Source of the DNA: Lingula anatina
Lineage: Eukaryota > Brachiopoda > Lingulata > Lingulida > Lingulidae
NCBI RefSeq assembly: GCF_001039355.2
Contig: NW_019775405.1
Span: forward strand, 228,959-292,958
DNA: 64,000 nucleotides
Reading direction: 5' to 3'
Of the stretch, positions 1-46,400 are shown one piece after another (the stretch's first letter is position 1; the number at the start of each line of letters is the position of its first letter). The notes beneath the pieces were generated by a model. It did not search any database, was not told where the DNA came from, and saw only the letters and a program-made list of their open reading frames with translations. The translations under genes were made by a program, and so were the position numbers.

Positions 1-2114
1 GACTGTTGTAGTTTGGCCCGGACAGCATCACTATCGTGATTCAGCACTGCTTTGAGAACATTTGCAAGAACCTCTTGCCTGTGAAACACAACTTTCTTCA
101 GAGTAGGGCTTGAATCAAACCAAATGATGTCACCACGGTCAGCAAGAAAACTTAAAATGTCGCATGTTGCCAAATCAAGACCTTCATTGGAATAATTTCT
201 CTTTTTCCAGGGTGTTGGAGCAGACTGCAGAATAAGGTCTTGTAACTTGTCCCAGCCAAGTGTATTTTCAGAGCCTTCATATTTCTTGGTGCAAACCATG
301 GTGGCAGCATCAACCCACATTTCTGGTAAAATTACAGCACGCTCTTTTGCAACAGTAGTAAGAAAACTTTGTAAACCTTCAATTCCCTCCATGGTCTTGG
401 AACTCACCCCAAAAATGTCTTCATGGATGTCTATTACTTGGCCTTGTGACGACATCAGTTTCCACTTCTTATCTTGATAGGCTTGAAGGATAGATGTTTG
501 GGTTTCATCTGTGTTCAGAATTTTCTTCTCAATGCTCTTTATTTGAGACTCATACCATTTCTGTTTTCTCTGCCTGTGGTCTTCAAACTGTTTCTTAATT
601 TTAGAACACTTTGCACTGTAGGCTTCATCTTGATCAATATGAGTTCCCACTACTGCCATCTTTATACCTGGCAATTTTTCTTGTACTCTGTCAATCCAGT
701 TTCCAATGTAGAGCTGATAATGTGCTTTATTTTCTGGATCATACTCTGCTAGGTCAAATGTGATTAGGACCAAGCCGCGTTTGGAAATGAAAATGGGATG
801 GCCAATTTTGTAGACATCATGTCCGCCAAAGTCATTGATATTGAAGGCAATGTTTTGGTCAGTCTCCCATGTCCCTTGTTCTACCACTCTTGTCCTGTCT
901 GCTGATGTTGTGAGTGTTGACTTTCCTCTCTGCAATGTGCGAGAGAGACTGGTTTTTCCTACTTCTGTTTCTCCAAGCAAGTTGACCTGTATTCTGTTTG
1001 ACAGGATTGCCTCGGTAGTAGTTAATGCTTCAAAATACCTTTTGATTGCATCAAGACCTCTGACAGCAATATGCTCTGGTGGTTGTACCAGGGGGTTCCC
1101 CCTCACATTTAATTCCACCAAGCTTTTCATATTCCCTATCTGAGGTGGCAGTTGAGTAATGTTATTGGACTCCAGATCCAGCGATTCCAGCCCAGTCATT
1201 GAAATGATATCTGCTGGTATATCAGATATCTGGTTGTTACCCAAGTCCAGCTCCTTTAGGTAAGTCATGCTACAAAGTGCTTTGGGAAATGTTGTGAAAC
1301 AATTCCAACTGAGATCCAATATTCTAAGCCCCGTCATACCACTGATCTCTACTGGTATGGCAGATAGCTGGTTGCGATCCAGATACAGCTCTGCCAGGTT
1401 GGCCAAGCTACACAATGCTACAGGGATTGTAGCGATGCGATTGGCAATGATACTAAATCTTTTAAGCCCTGTCATACCACTGATCTCCGCTGGTATGTCA
1501 GGTATCTGGTTGGTATTAAGGTACAGCTGCTCTAGGTTGGCCATGCCACACACTGCTGTGGGGAATGCAGTGAAACGATTACAATGAAGCCAGAACAGTC
1601 TGAGGCCAGTCATTCTAGTGATATCAACTGGTATGTCAGATAGCTTACTGTCCGTTAATTCCAGATGCTCTAGGTTAGCCATGTTCAGCAACGCTGCTGG
1701 GAATGTGGTGAAGGGATTCCCACTGAGATCGAATATTTTGAGCCCAGTCATACCGCTGATCTCCACTGGTAAGTCAGACAACTGATTGTCATGCAAGTTC
1801 AGGATTTCTAGCTTAGTCATGCCACACAGTACTTTGGGGAATGTAGTGAAAGCATTGGCGTAAAGGTCCAACATGGTGAGGAAAGTCAGGCTGGATATGG
1901 ACTGTGGTAAAGAAGATAGCCTGTTATTTTGTGCATATATTACACTAACATTGGCACACCTGTCAATGGACTCAGGAAGGTTGTCTATATCAGCATGGCT
2001 AAAATGAAGGTCAGTCCATTTCAGCACTATGTCTGGTGTCTCAGACTGTGGAGACAAGTCAAGTCTACGTAAAAAATCAAGACTCTCCTTACATGCTACT
2101 TTTCTGCCAGCCAT
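1..2114 (-). CDS. LRR-Roc-COR (ROCO family, MFHAS1-like) protein, 3' end beyond the window
   Basis: One uninterrupted reading frame runs from an ATG at 2114 off the left edge (704 codons visible, no introns). Residues ~45-345 are leucine-rich repeats of about 23 residues, arranged as a 46-residue (138-bp) double unit with recurring ISGMTGL and LDLSxN-like cores. A Roc GTPase domain follows: P-loop GETEVGKTS at ~381-389, G3-like DFGGHD at ~427-432, and the ROCO-type G4 motif THID at ~490. From ~560 onward the sequence resembles the start of a COR region. ROCO proteins are multidomain GTPases; those closest in layout (MFHAS1/LRRK-like) act in signalling scaffolds. I cannot assign the exact orthologue or say whether a kinase or death domain follows. 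The ATG at 2114 is the first in-frame Met after an in-frame TGA at 2133-2135. Family assignment is firm; function is inferred from the family. Confidence 0.9.
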   Translation of the reverse strand, partial: MAGRKVACKESLDFLRRLDLSPQSETPDIVLKWTDLHFSHADIDNLPESIDRCANVSVIYAQNNRLSSLPQSISSLTFLTMLDLYANAFTTFPKVLCGMTKLEILNLHDNQLSDLPVEISGMTGLKIFDLSGNPFTTFPAALLNMANLEHLELTDSKLSDIPVDITRMTGLRLFWLHCNRFTAFPTAVCGMANLEQLYLNTNQIPDIPAEISGMTGLKRFSIIANRIATIPVALCSLANLAELYLDRNQLSAIPVEISGMTGLRILDLSWNCFTTFPKALCSMTYLKELDLGNNQISDIPADIISMTGLESLDLESNNITQLPPQIGNMKSLVELNVRGNPLVQPPEHIAVRGLDAIKRYFEALTTTEAILSNRIQVNLLGETEVGKTSLSRTLQRGKSTLTTSADRTRVVEQGTWETDQNIAFNINDFGGHDVYKIGHPIFISKRGLVLITFDLAEYDPENKAHYQLYIGNWIDRVQEKLPGIKMAVVGTHIDQDEAYSAKCSKIKKQFEDHRQRKQKWYESQIKSIEKKILNTDETQTSILQAYQDKKWKLMSSQGQVIDIHEDIFGVSSKTMEGIEGLQSFLTTVAKERAVILPEMWVDAATMVCTKKYEGSENTLGWDKLQDLILQSAPTPWKKRNYSNEGLDLATCDILSFLADRGDIIWFDSSPTLKKVVFHRQEVLANVLKAVLNHDSDAVRAKLQQ

Positions 2115-2185
2115 GTCTGAGGAGAGTGTATCTCACCAGTATCTGAAAGTTTCTTCTGGTCTTTATTCCTGGACTTTATTTTCAT
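2096..2185 (-). other. Upstream ORF overlapping the ROCO start codon
   Basis: In the presumed 5' leader an ATG at 2183-2185 opens a 29-codon frame that ends in TAG at 2096-2098, past the main ATG (2114) and in a different frame. If the leader contains this segment, ribosomes starting here would miss the ROCO start, so it could dampen translation. The ATG overlaps the TGA (2182-2184) of the spliced ORF described next, giving an ATGA junction. Sequence observation only; no evidence of use. Confidence 0.4.
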
Positions 2186-3339
2186 GTTTTCCAAAGCAAG
2201 CAATGGTTGCCAATAAAAGAAATTTCTTTCCCTATCCGCTCCCCTTTCTTTCTATTATGATGCCTTACAATGTTCACCTAAAACAAAACAAAATAATATT
2301 AATAATAAATAAATAAATGACAAAATATCAATTACTTAAATAACATTTTGTATTGTATTTGTGTAAATGCTAAGGAATTAAGTCAATGAGCATCGAAGTT
2401 TATATATTATCTAAGAAATTGTATGTAAGGCAGTAAATTAGGAGTTCTTGGCTAGCCCTGACAGTACCCTGAAATATTCTGTTAATCATGCAATTTAAGG
2501 TGAACTGCCAGACATGTATAAGAACTGCTGACTGAAAATTCCCAGGAAAAGCACAGAAACTTCCATTTGTTAAAAACATGTAAAATTTGAAAAAAATAAC
2601 CTTAAGGAAAAAAATTAGGTGAGGCTGAAAAATAGCAATTGATCACTATTAATTTCTGGATTAAAATGCAGCAACAATTCACCCGATTTTGATTAAAATT
2701 TTCATTATTTTGAGGAGGGGGGAGGGCACCCCTAAACCCCCACAGGTAGGGGGTGTCCCTCCCATGGCTGGTGCCCACCTGTCCTATCTATGGCTCAGCG
2801 TTTTTATAACAAGCTGCATTTTCATTTTCATTTATTATATTATATTTATTTTTCATTTATTCATTTATTTTTTTTTCGTATAAAGTTCAGCAACTTATTT
2901 TCCTTGACGGCGAGTTAACACTGACCACACCCCATTAATTGATGGATAACTCCAAAACCAGTGCAGATATAATCACCAAAATTCATTTTAAATGTTTACC
3001 GAAATGTCTACTTACTGTTTGTAATTAGTCACAGCATCGACAGTGTCCTAATGACGTGCGAGCGCTCAGGTCATCGTTTTGTGAAAGTAATTTACCTGTC
3101 TTTCCTTACACTTGTTCAACTGATAGGTGTTATCAAATTCAAGATAAGACAAAATCGGTAACATTTTGCTGATTAACATAAACGGTTACCAAGGTGACAA
3201 TTAAAGTGGATTTTATTTATAAAAAACGAAGATGTGTACAAGATTATCGACATCATGAGATAAAATGCAATAAAATTAAATAACTTACGTTATTTTCATA
3301 CCAAGCGATGCGAAAAGGTAACGTTATCACTTGCGCCAT
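2182..3339 (-). CDS. Putative spliced 48-codon small ORF at the 5' end of the ROCO transcript
   Basis: Exon 1 would run from an ATG at 3339 in good context (A at -3, G at +4) for 17 codons to 3289, followed by a strong donor AAC|GTAAGT. A good acceptor with a T-rich tract (TTTTGTTTTGTTTTAG) sits at 2278, so exon 2 starts at 2277. The join is in phase 0 and stays open for 31 more codons to a TGA at 2182-2184. The product would be basic, with an NRKKGERIGKE-like stretch and a W and a C near its end. I do not recognise it. It may be a regulatory uORF of the ROCO mRNA, a separate microprotein, or chance: 31 open codons alone is weak evidence. The splice signals support the exons as a 5' leader better than they support the peptide. 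The frame cannot join the ROCO frame. Confidence 0.4.
2278..3288 (-). other. Probable 5' intron of the ROCO gene
   Basis: The interval is bounded by a GTAAGT donor (3288) and a pyrimidine-rich TTTTAG acceptor (2278) on the minus strand. It is AT-rich, with no coding signature and a short G-rich patch near 2715-2755. It would place transcription start upstream of 3340. Confidence 0.5.
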
Positions 3340-4957
3340 CTTACGGCTTCTACTAAAACGAATGCTGCTGTCAGCCAAAAGTAATATGTCCTCAACGTTG
3401 AATAAGGCAAGGTGGTCATTTCTTGGTATATTGTCCGAAATATTTCTCCAAAATAGTATATTTTAATTACCAATGGAGTGATTTCAAAGAAGATATCGCG
3501 TAGGCCTCCCACTTGTATTTGTAGGGCTGCTCGTTGCGTACACACGAGTTGTGAGAAGAGGGGGGGGGGGGGGGAGTGAAAAAGTGATATCGTTATCACT
3601 TTCGGTCCTCAAAATTTCTTTGTTTCTACAGGTTTGAGAGACAAAAAATAATACTCCTTAATTTAATCATACAGATACAAGAAGTTCGGCTGAACCTCTC
3701 CTCTGTTACCTAGATTGCAGCTTATTTTCAACGAAATTATTGTAAATCTAAATATATGCTGTTTAGAACTCACACGATGTTATATTATGGAAGCGTAACT
3801 GTTATGGAAGTTATTTTTCCATGATGTGACTCTCCTCAAAATCTGCTGTGTTCTTTACAAGTTGAAAAATGGCTTCCACAAACAAAACTATAATCAAAAT
3901 AACCTGTGGCTAAAAACGCTAAACACGTGAAGGAAAACCAAATGCCGTTTCTTGAAAGAAAATGCTATTGTGCCTTTCTCCTCTAACACAATATCTTATC
4001 TATATATAGCTTGCTTGGTTGGCGGCAATGCGTGCAGTGCGTGTATTTGTTGCTTTAAACATGGAGCATGTGGAAACACTAAATAAAACAACGTATGAAG
4101 TGGATTTTTTTAGAGTAAATGTTCCCTAATCTCTAGTATGACCTAAAATATAGTATGTGCAGATGCTTAATTGCTAATTAACATCAGCCCTAAAGCTCAA
4201 TAATGCTTCTTTTTAGAGGGTCCCATGGGGAGAGGGGGGGGGGAGTGATCACATATGTTCAATAAAATTAATTCACAAATCACAGTAAATAATTAAAAAT
4301 ATTCATATCTCATAGAAATTGCAGTTGAAAATCACGAATCACATTGTATAAATGACTTTGTTTCACAAATTTCAAAGAATAAAAGTGCCGCTCACGAGTC
4401 AAGAGAAATGGGTTCCTCACAGATCTCACTGAATAATATGAAGGTTTAACTCATCTCGGGAAATAAAAATGACTTTCCTGGGTAACTAAAATACCCAGTG
4501 GGACCCTCCTTATTTTACCGTTTTATAATACCAATCGATAAAAATGTAGTACAATTTAGTAATGGAAAGTTCTTGTAAATCCAGAGAGAGAGAGAGAGAA
4601 CAACCAATACGATGCTTTTTGTTAGTTTTCCATTTTTTATTATCTTTCAACAAAATTCATACAAGGCAAAAAGACCATACACCAAATCAGAATACCAATA
4701 CGTCTGATCCTCATAGGAAGAACTAGGAAGCTTTCAAATTGTACATTTTGAACAAAACACAGAATTGTAGTTGAGAATCTGCTTGAAATGGAGACAAACG
4801 CATGTCTAGCTCCGCTTATCAAGCAACATGTAGAGATCTCACATGGGTCTCCTTCATAATAAAGCTAAGGCAACCCAATGTTTATGTTACATAGGTTGTA
4901 ATGTATGATATACCTCTTGAATATGTGTACACTGTAATATTCAGAAACATTGAAATT
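3340..4957. other. Intergenic region upstream of the ROCO gene; no gene seen
   Basis: This interval should hold the ROCO promoter near its left edge. It contains a run of about 17 G at 3559-3575, a second G-rich run near 4232-4244 and a short GA tract at 4584-4599. Open frames are short and composition-driven. A minus-strand AATAAA at 4636-4641 is a possible distal NUAK poly(A) signal. I see no conserved coding sequence. Confidence 0.5.
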
Positions 4958-5118
4958 NNNNNNNNNNNNNNNNNNNNNNNNNNNNNNNNNNNNNNNNNNN
5001 NNNNNNNNNNNNNNNNNNNNNNNNNNNNNNNNNNNNNNNNNNNNNNNNNNNNNNNNNNNNNNNNNNNNNNNNNNNNNNNNNNNNNNNNNNNNNNNNNNNN
5101 NNNNNNNNNNNNNNNNNN
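4958..5118. other. Assembly gap (161 N)
   Basis: A run of 161 undetermined bases is followed directly by 19 A (5119-5137). The homopolymer probably stopped assembly here. Open frames spanning it are artefacts. Confidence 0.99.
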
Positions 5119-5137
5119 AAAAAAAAAAAAAAAAAAA

Positions 5138-6035
5138 CTTGTGCCCAAGTTTTACAGCTTTACCAATCAGAATTTTACAACTAAAAACCTAAATTCAGCA
5201 AACATAATGACGAAGAGTTTGCAAGTCAAAAGAAAATCAAATATTTCAAATGCTGATTGAGCATTAAAAAAATAGCTTCTTGGCTTGACTTCAAACCAAT
5301 GGAGCAACATATTCCACAGAAGAGTAAAATTGCTGATCTTCACAAAAAGAACTCACAACTTGGCATTAAAGTTCAGTAAGGAAAAATATGTATAGGTGAC
5401 ACAAATTTTGTACCAATTTAAATTTTGTTTCAACATTTTGTGTGAGTAACTAATGTGGGTTTCAACTGCCACTAGTTGTGAGTCTTTGGTCACAAATCTG
5501 CACCAAGGGATGCAAAATTAATATAATATAACTATAAAGGCCTTTAAGGCAAACTAAATCCAATGCAATTTGAAAATGGTAGCACTGAATACCAAACCAT
5601 AAAGATTTAATCTTTTATATTTTTCCTTAAACTAACTTCCTCATTTTGCAAAACTTAAAGATGATATTTTTTCATTATTTACCAGGACTACTAGGTGTAT
5701 GACCAGAATATCCAAATTTTGTACCCCACCTCTTGAACTTGCCAAAATTCTAAAATCCTGTCCGTAACCAATAGCTTGGTAACAAAACCCCTCTAACTTT
5801 CCATGATGTCACAAGGCAAGCCATCATGCAACATATCTTGCTGTGGGAAATCGGGATCTCTAGCCACACTACCTCCCCCTCTCTCGTCAGCCAGAAGTTC
5901 CCCAGACGAAATAAACACACACCAGGTGGAGCCACGTGGTCAACAACCTGCAGGTGTTTGATACGAAAAACTAAGAAACTGGTACATCTTCCTTTTAACA
6001 CTGACAAGAGAGAGGTCACTACCATGGTTATTTGT
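5138..6035. other. Non-coding, distal 3' region of NUAK or intergenic
   Basis: The sequence is AT-rich with no recognisable exon. Frames on both strands at about 5750-6068 overlap each other and resemble nothing known. It may be part of a long NUAK 3' UTR if the distal poly(A) signal at 4636-4641 is used. Confidence 0.4.
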
Positions 6036-7299
6036 ATACCTTTTATTGTAAGTTTCACATGGGCTTAATCTGCATTTCATTGTGCAGATTGATGAGAAGG
6101 GTAGTACTTAGCACCTTGCATGGGTTTGTAATTCTACCTTAAAACAATATTACAATCTACGAATCTCATCCATGGATTGCTTTTTGTACTTCGAAAACTA
6201 CTTTGGCAGACTAGAGCTTTAATTTCCTCTTCAAACATTAACATACTGGAGACTAGACTCATCATCTAGACTTGCTCTGTAACAATTTACAAACTAAGAA
6301 GAGATGACAGCTGAGAGCGAAGATCCCCCCCCCCCCCCTTTCACTTTACAAACTCTCCAAGTCCCTCTCCATTTCTGTTGTGTTAACACCTTAATCTATA
6401 TACAGTACAACAACAGAAGAACCCTTCCTTTTTAACTTTATCAGCCATATCCGGTTTGACTAAGAACAAGTCTGACTTGAATTTTACACTTCCGTTTTTT
6501 ACAGATTCTATGACTTAAAACACAGCACTGAGATCAAGTGGAAAATTGCATTACAGAAAAACTAGCCACAGGCTTACAATGGAGCTTTGAAGTTAACTAG
6601 AGCCTCACAGTAATGGCTATGTCCCAACCTCTTAGGCACTGTTTAATACGTAACCAAGCTCATGTTGCTGAACTTGTGTTGTTGTTAAATGCTAGACCTG
6701 TAGTTTTAACTTGTGCCTTCTCTTAGATGAAATTATCTTCTGTATAAGATAGTTTGTATTTTTAAACACCCATTTTTTTGGTTCTCCTATAAGCCTGGCC
6801 CTGTGTTTCACAACTTAGATAAAACCCAACTGTTACTATATCTAGTTACAGTAGGACAAATGCATTATAAGTTAAGACACACAGGGTTTGTCCCTACGAA
6901 CATTTAAACTATGGCTTAAGACACATTATGCAGAGTAAGGGCCCTTAATAAGACCACAGCTAATAGATATCCACTTGAAAGTGTCTCCATGCACTGTTAA
7001 GCAAGAGATGTTTTTACTGCCCTGGGTATTACAAGGTATTTCACCACCAGCTAGGTTTGACATAAGACTACAATGTCATGCTTTAACACACAAGTTAAGG
7101 TGACATGTATGAACGAGTTTTGTATATTAAGCAAATTGAGATCACATGAAACTATACACAGGAGTCAAGTCCATGTATGACATAGAACAAAGAACATGTA
7201 ATGCGAATGCTCTGGTGTGAGCGCGAGTGTTTATAAGGCTGCTTTGTCACGTAGTGTGGCCTTAAGGAGTCATACTCTCTTGTTCAGCCAGTGTTTGAG
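6036..7299 (-). other. Likely 3' UTR of NUAK
   Basis: It follows the NUAK TAG stop (7300-7302). The nearest minus-strand AATAAA found is at 6042-6047 and would give a 3' UTR of about 1.3 kb. A run of C lies near 6326-6339. The poly(A) site assignment is tentative. Confidence 0.4.
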
Positions 7300-42717
<35,418 letters not shown>

Positions 42718-43374
42718 CTCATTAACAAAATCTTCAGTAACTCCGTGTAAAATTATCGGGCCTTAATATCCCCGATGCAGTCCCAACACTCCGAGTGTGT
42801 TTTTCCCTGTGTAATAAATCATAAATTTAAGTTATCCGCAGAGTGAGCGAAATCTGTATGCTACCGGCTCACACACATAATACCAACTGGCTACACTCAC
42901 TTCCTCACTGCCTGTTTTGCATGTCAGATATCGGTGAAGTCTCGTGGCTATCGACGTGTTAGCATAACGATCAGCCGGCAGGAGGCGGAGCGACCTACTA
43001 AGTAAACACCGCCACCTTTCATTGTGTTGTGGATTTCAACCTCGTCAAAGTTGACCTGTCAGGTGCTGTGACCTCTGACCTGCCCCCCGCAGATATTCAT
43101 ACGCCATATTACATAAAATTGCCACTTTCATTGTAAGGAAACAAATGAATACGCCATAGCTTAAATTAAAAGATAAAGAATAATTAGCAATAAATCATTG
43201 AAAGTTTCAATATTTAAAACAAAGGAAACGGCTTTACCCTTTTAAAGCACGCGCTACTTTGCTTTATACTTTGCCGGAACTCAGATAATCTGTAGCGCAT
43301 GCGTGATGATGCTTAAGGAGTAGGAAGTAGTGATAGAGTGAACATTTGAAGATTTTTACAATAATTTCGCCGCT
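42718..43374. promoter_or_regulatory. Head-to-head (bidirectional) promoter region of NUAK and WASP
   Basis: Only 657 bp separate the two divergent start codons, so the 5' UTRs and promoters of both genes should lie here. Near the WASP side are an NRF1-like GCGCATGCGT at 43295-43304 and an ETS-like GCCGGAA at 43273-43279. A possible acceptor (TTATTACACAG on the minus strand, near 42808) could mark a 5' UTR intron of NUAK. No clear TATA box was seen. Transcription start sites are not determinable here. Confidence 0.7.
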
Positions 43375-43479
43375 ATGTCAAACCAGCCTAAAAAACCAAG
43401 ACCTCAGAATAGCCCGTCTCTCATTCTGGCACCCAACGAGAACGAAATCCTGTTTAACTTAATTGGAAATCGCTGTGTG
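43375..43479 (+). CDS. WASL: WASP exon 1
   Basis: Thirty-five codons from MSNQPKKPRP to LIGNRCV. G lies at -3 of the start codon. The donor is GTG|GTAGGT, phase 0. Confidence 0.93.
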
Positions 43480-46400
43480 GTAGGTTTTAACGCAGTTGTG
43501 TTGATGATGCCCTGCCCTTAATTAAAAAGTTGACATCATCCTCTAAATATTTTAATGTATAAATTTTATAAATATTTCAATTGCTATCAAAGTGCTTTCA
43601 GTGTGGTATTAATAAGTGAGAAGTGTCCTTTTAGAATTGCTGACAAATACCTTTATCGTTGCATTATTTTTTAATATTTTCTTTGCTCCAAAATTTATTT
43701 ACAGGCAAGAATATCATTTTTGATCTGTCAGAATCAAATGCTAAGCAAACTGTGCATTAGGGGACCTGCGTTATTTTTTTCCTCAAACTAATTACTATAA
43801 GCTAGTTTGCAAAACAAAACAACAAATTCCTCTTAATGGTTTCTACTTTATGGAATAAAATAACCCACTGAAAGGCAAAAAGCTATCCAACAAGATGAAA
43901 CGAGAATGTAAAAGATTCTGAAGCTACATTTGAATGATGTATGTATGCAATCTGATAACAAGTAGGAAAGCTATTAATTACTACCTTATTTTGGATAGGT
44001 AAAAACCCATAGAAGTAAACCCAGGCAATTATTGCTGCTAATGGCTACCTTGTTAAAGAGATGCAAGGGCTGTAAATTATAGGTATCTGTACATCAGAAG
44101 ATTTGAGACGTCAGCTCTAAATCTTAAAACTGTGTTTAGCTGTTCCCTTTTTATTGTTCTGAATCTAGTTGGTGTGGACAAGCTGCTGATCAAAGGTACA
44201 GAGGTAGATTGTTATCTAGAACCACCACAGCTCATCAGGATGTTTATGAGTTTGTGTTGTTTTGAATGCAGTGGTTGTTATAAACAGCAGTTTCCTCATC
44301 ATAATGAAGACAAAAATAAAGTCAGGAAATGGTAAACAATAAGGCTACACAGCTTTCTTACCTGAGGCCAAGTTGATGCCACTAAAGTATTTTGCAAGGC
44401 AATGGGCTTCACAGAGTTGGGCAGATAGTAGATCTATATCTTTTGAAATGCACATGTGCTGTTTGTTTCTTGAAAGAGCTGTTTACCTGGTAGAATGTCA
44501 TCCTATTTTGCCAGTATTCATAACCAAAAACAAGGTTATTTATAGAATGAGAATTGTTTCCTTGGTTAAGATTAGGAAGATAAAGTCATTTCTATAAGCT
44601 GACATCTTACTGACAAGTGAAATCCAGTTGATATTGGCTAGTTTCTAACTTATGGCTTCATACCTATTGTTAGGACATAAACGAAGACTTAAATCTATGC
44701 TTTAGAATATTATAGAGTGCAGACATCAGTCAAGGAAAAATACAAAAATTATTTTTAAAATATTTGGAAACCAAGAATTAATTAATAATTCCGCTAGTAA
44801 TCACTTCTTTTTCTCCTGAAAAGCTGTCTTTGAAAATTTCTTCATAATTTTAAAAAAGTCTTGTCTGCTAGCAAATATCAAACCAATGCAATATTTAGAG
44901 ACATAAACCTCCCCCCCCCCCCCTTGTAAGTACCTCGGTAGACCCAGAAGTTTGAATGATAGGAAAGGGTGGCTGTATTGTACTGTAAGAGCGCATTCTC
45001 AACGAATTAAGCCAGGCTTTACAAAGCCGGTGACCTAAAAATGGCGGACGTACATGAAAGAAAAACCGCCTAATCTTTTAATAGTCTCTCCGCCTCTCAC
45101 ACGCCTCCCCACACGTCGTCCCTGCGGGGTACAGTAATTAAATCTCGGCTCCGAACATTAATATTTCCGTGAATATCTCTGGTGATATTATCTCCGTAGA
45201 TAGTCGATTCATTGCTGCTCTACGGGCCAAATTATTCCTTTTTCGTCTCTGTTTTCAAAGATAATAGAACAGAAGAGCTTTTTTCCTTCGATCGCCTTCA
45301 GCCGCCATGCTTTCTTCACCACGAGTTTAACTGATGAGCATGCGCACTTAATATTTCTCAGGTAGCTTCCGCATGGCGAACGGAGACGCGATTTAATTAC
45401 TGTACCCCGCAGGGACGACGTGTGGGGAGGCGGAGAGACTATTAAAAGATTAGGCGGTTTTTCTTTCATGTACGTCCGCCATTTTTAGGTCACCGGCTTT
45501 GTAAAGCCTGGCTTAATTCGTTGAGAATGCGCTCTAAGCTTTTCCTTCCAAGTCCAGTTCACGTGAAAGACTCATCCTCATTTGATCTCTTCTGGTTTCA
45601 GAGTAAAACTCATGTACTGTATCAGGTCAAATTTCATGGCAGGGGCTCTGACTGATAACTAGCTAATTAATGGTAGTAATTAAGGCAGGATTGACCCTGT
45701 TCCCCTAGGGTTAATTATCACATACCCTAACCATCACTGTCTGTCAGGTATGTGATGTGCTAGAAAAGAGTTTTTCTGTTTTTCTTCCAAAAGATAGAAA
45801 ATAATGTGGCGCATCCATCAAAATAAGTATTTTATTTATTTATTTATTTATTTATGAAGTTCAATTACTTCAGTTACTATTGTTTATAGTGAAAAAGACA
45901 GTGTGCAGATTACTAATTATAAGATCAATGTGGATCAATTAAGATTACCATGTATATATAAGAATTGTATATGTTCATAATATAATTATCTGATCTGTAT
46001 AAATTTGTGTCAATGTATTTGAGGTTGTTTCCAGAGCAGAAATGATGTTCTTACTTCTTCAAATTGGTATTAAGGTTTAACCCTGGCTTTAGTTGGTACA
46101 TATTTGCACATAATCACCACAGGTTCTGAATCCCCTTCAGCTTACTCTGTAGAAACCTCTATAAATTGATTATAATAGTGGTACTTTAGGAAGTGAACAG
46201 TTCAAAGAATTTATCCTCATTATTACATTGCTGAAATTGAGTCGTTACTTATGACACAAAAGAAAAGTTCAGCTCTATCTTGTCAAATGTTTTGGCACTT
46301 TGTATAGAATATTGCTCTTTGTTCATTACAAAAGTCCTGTATAATTATGAATTAATTTGACATTTGTAACTGCTGTGCTCTTATTGGGTTTGACTGATGA

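Noticed and set aside
3327-3599. 90-codon minus-strand frame ending inside the proposed ROCO 5' exon
   Set aside because: Low-complexity start from a poly-G run, no recognisable domain, and it stops before the donor; more likely promoter or leader DNA.
4882-5260. Open frames spanning the N run
   Set aside because: They consist mostly of undetermined bases and poly-A; artefacts of the gap.
5750-6068. Overlapping open frames on both strands
   Set aside because: No recognisable domain, no splice or start context, and they lie in probable NUAK 3' sequence.
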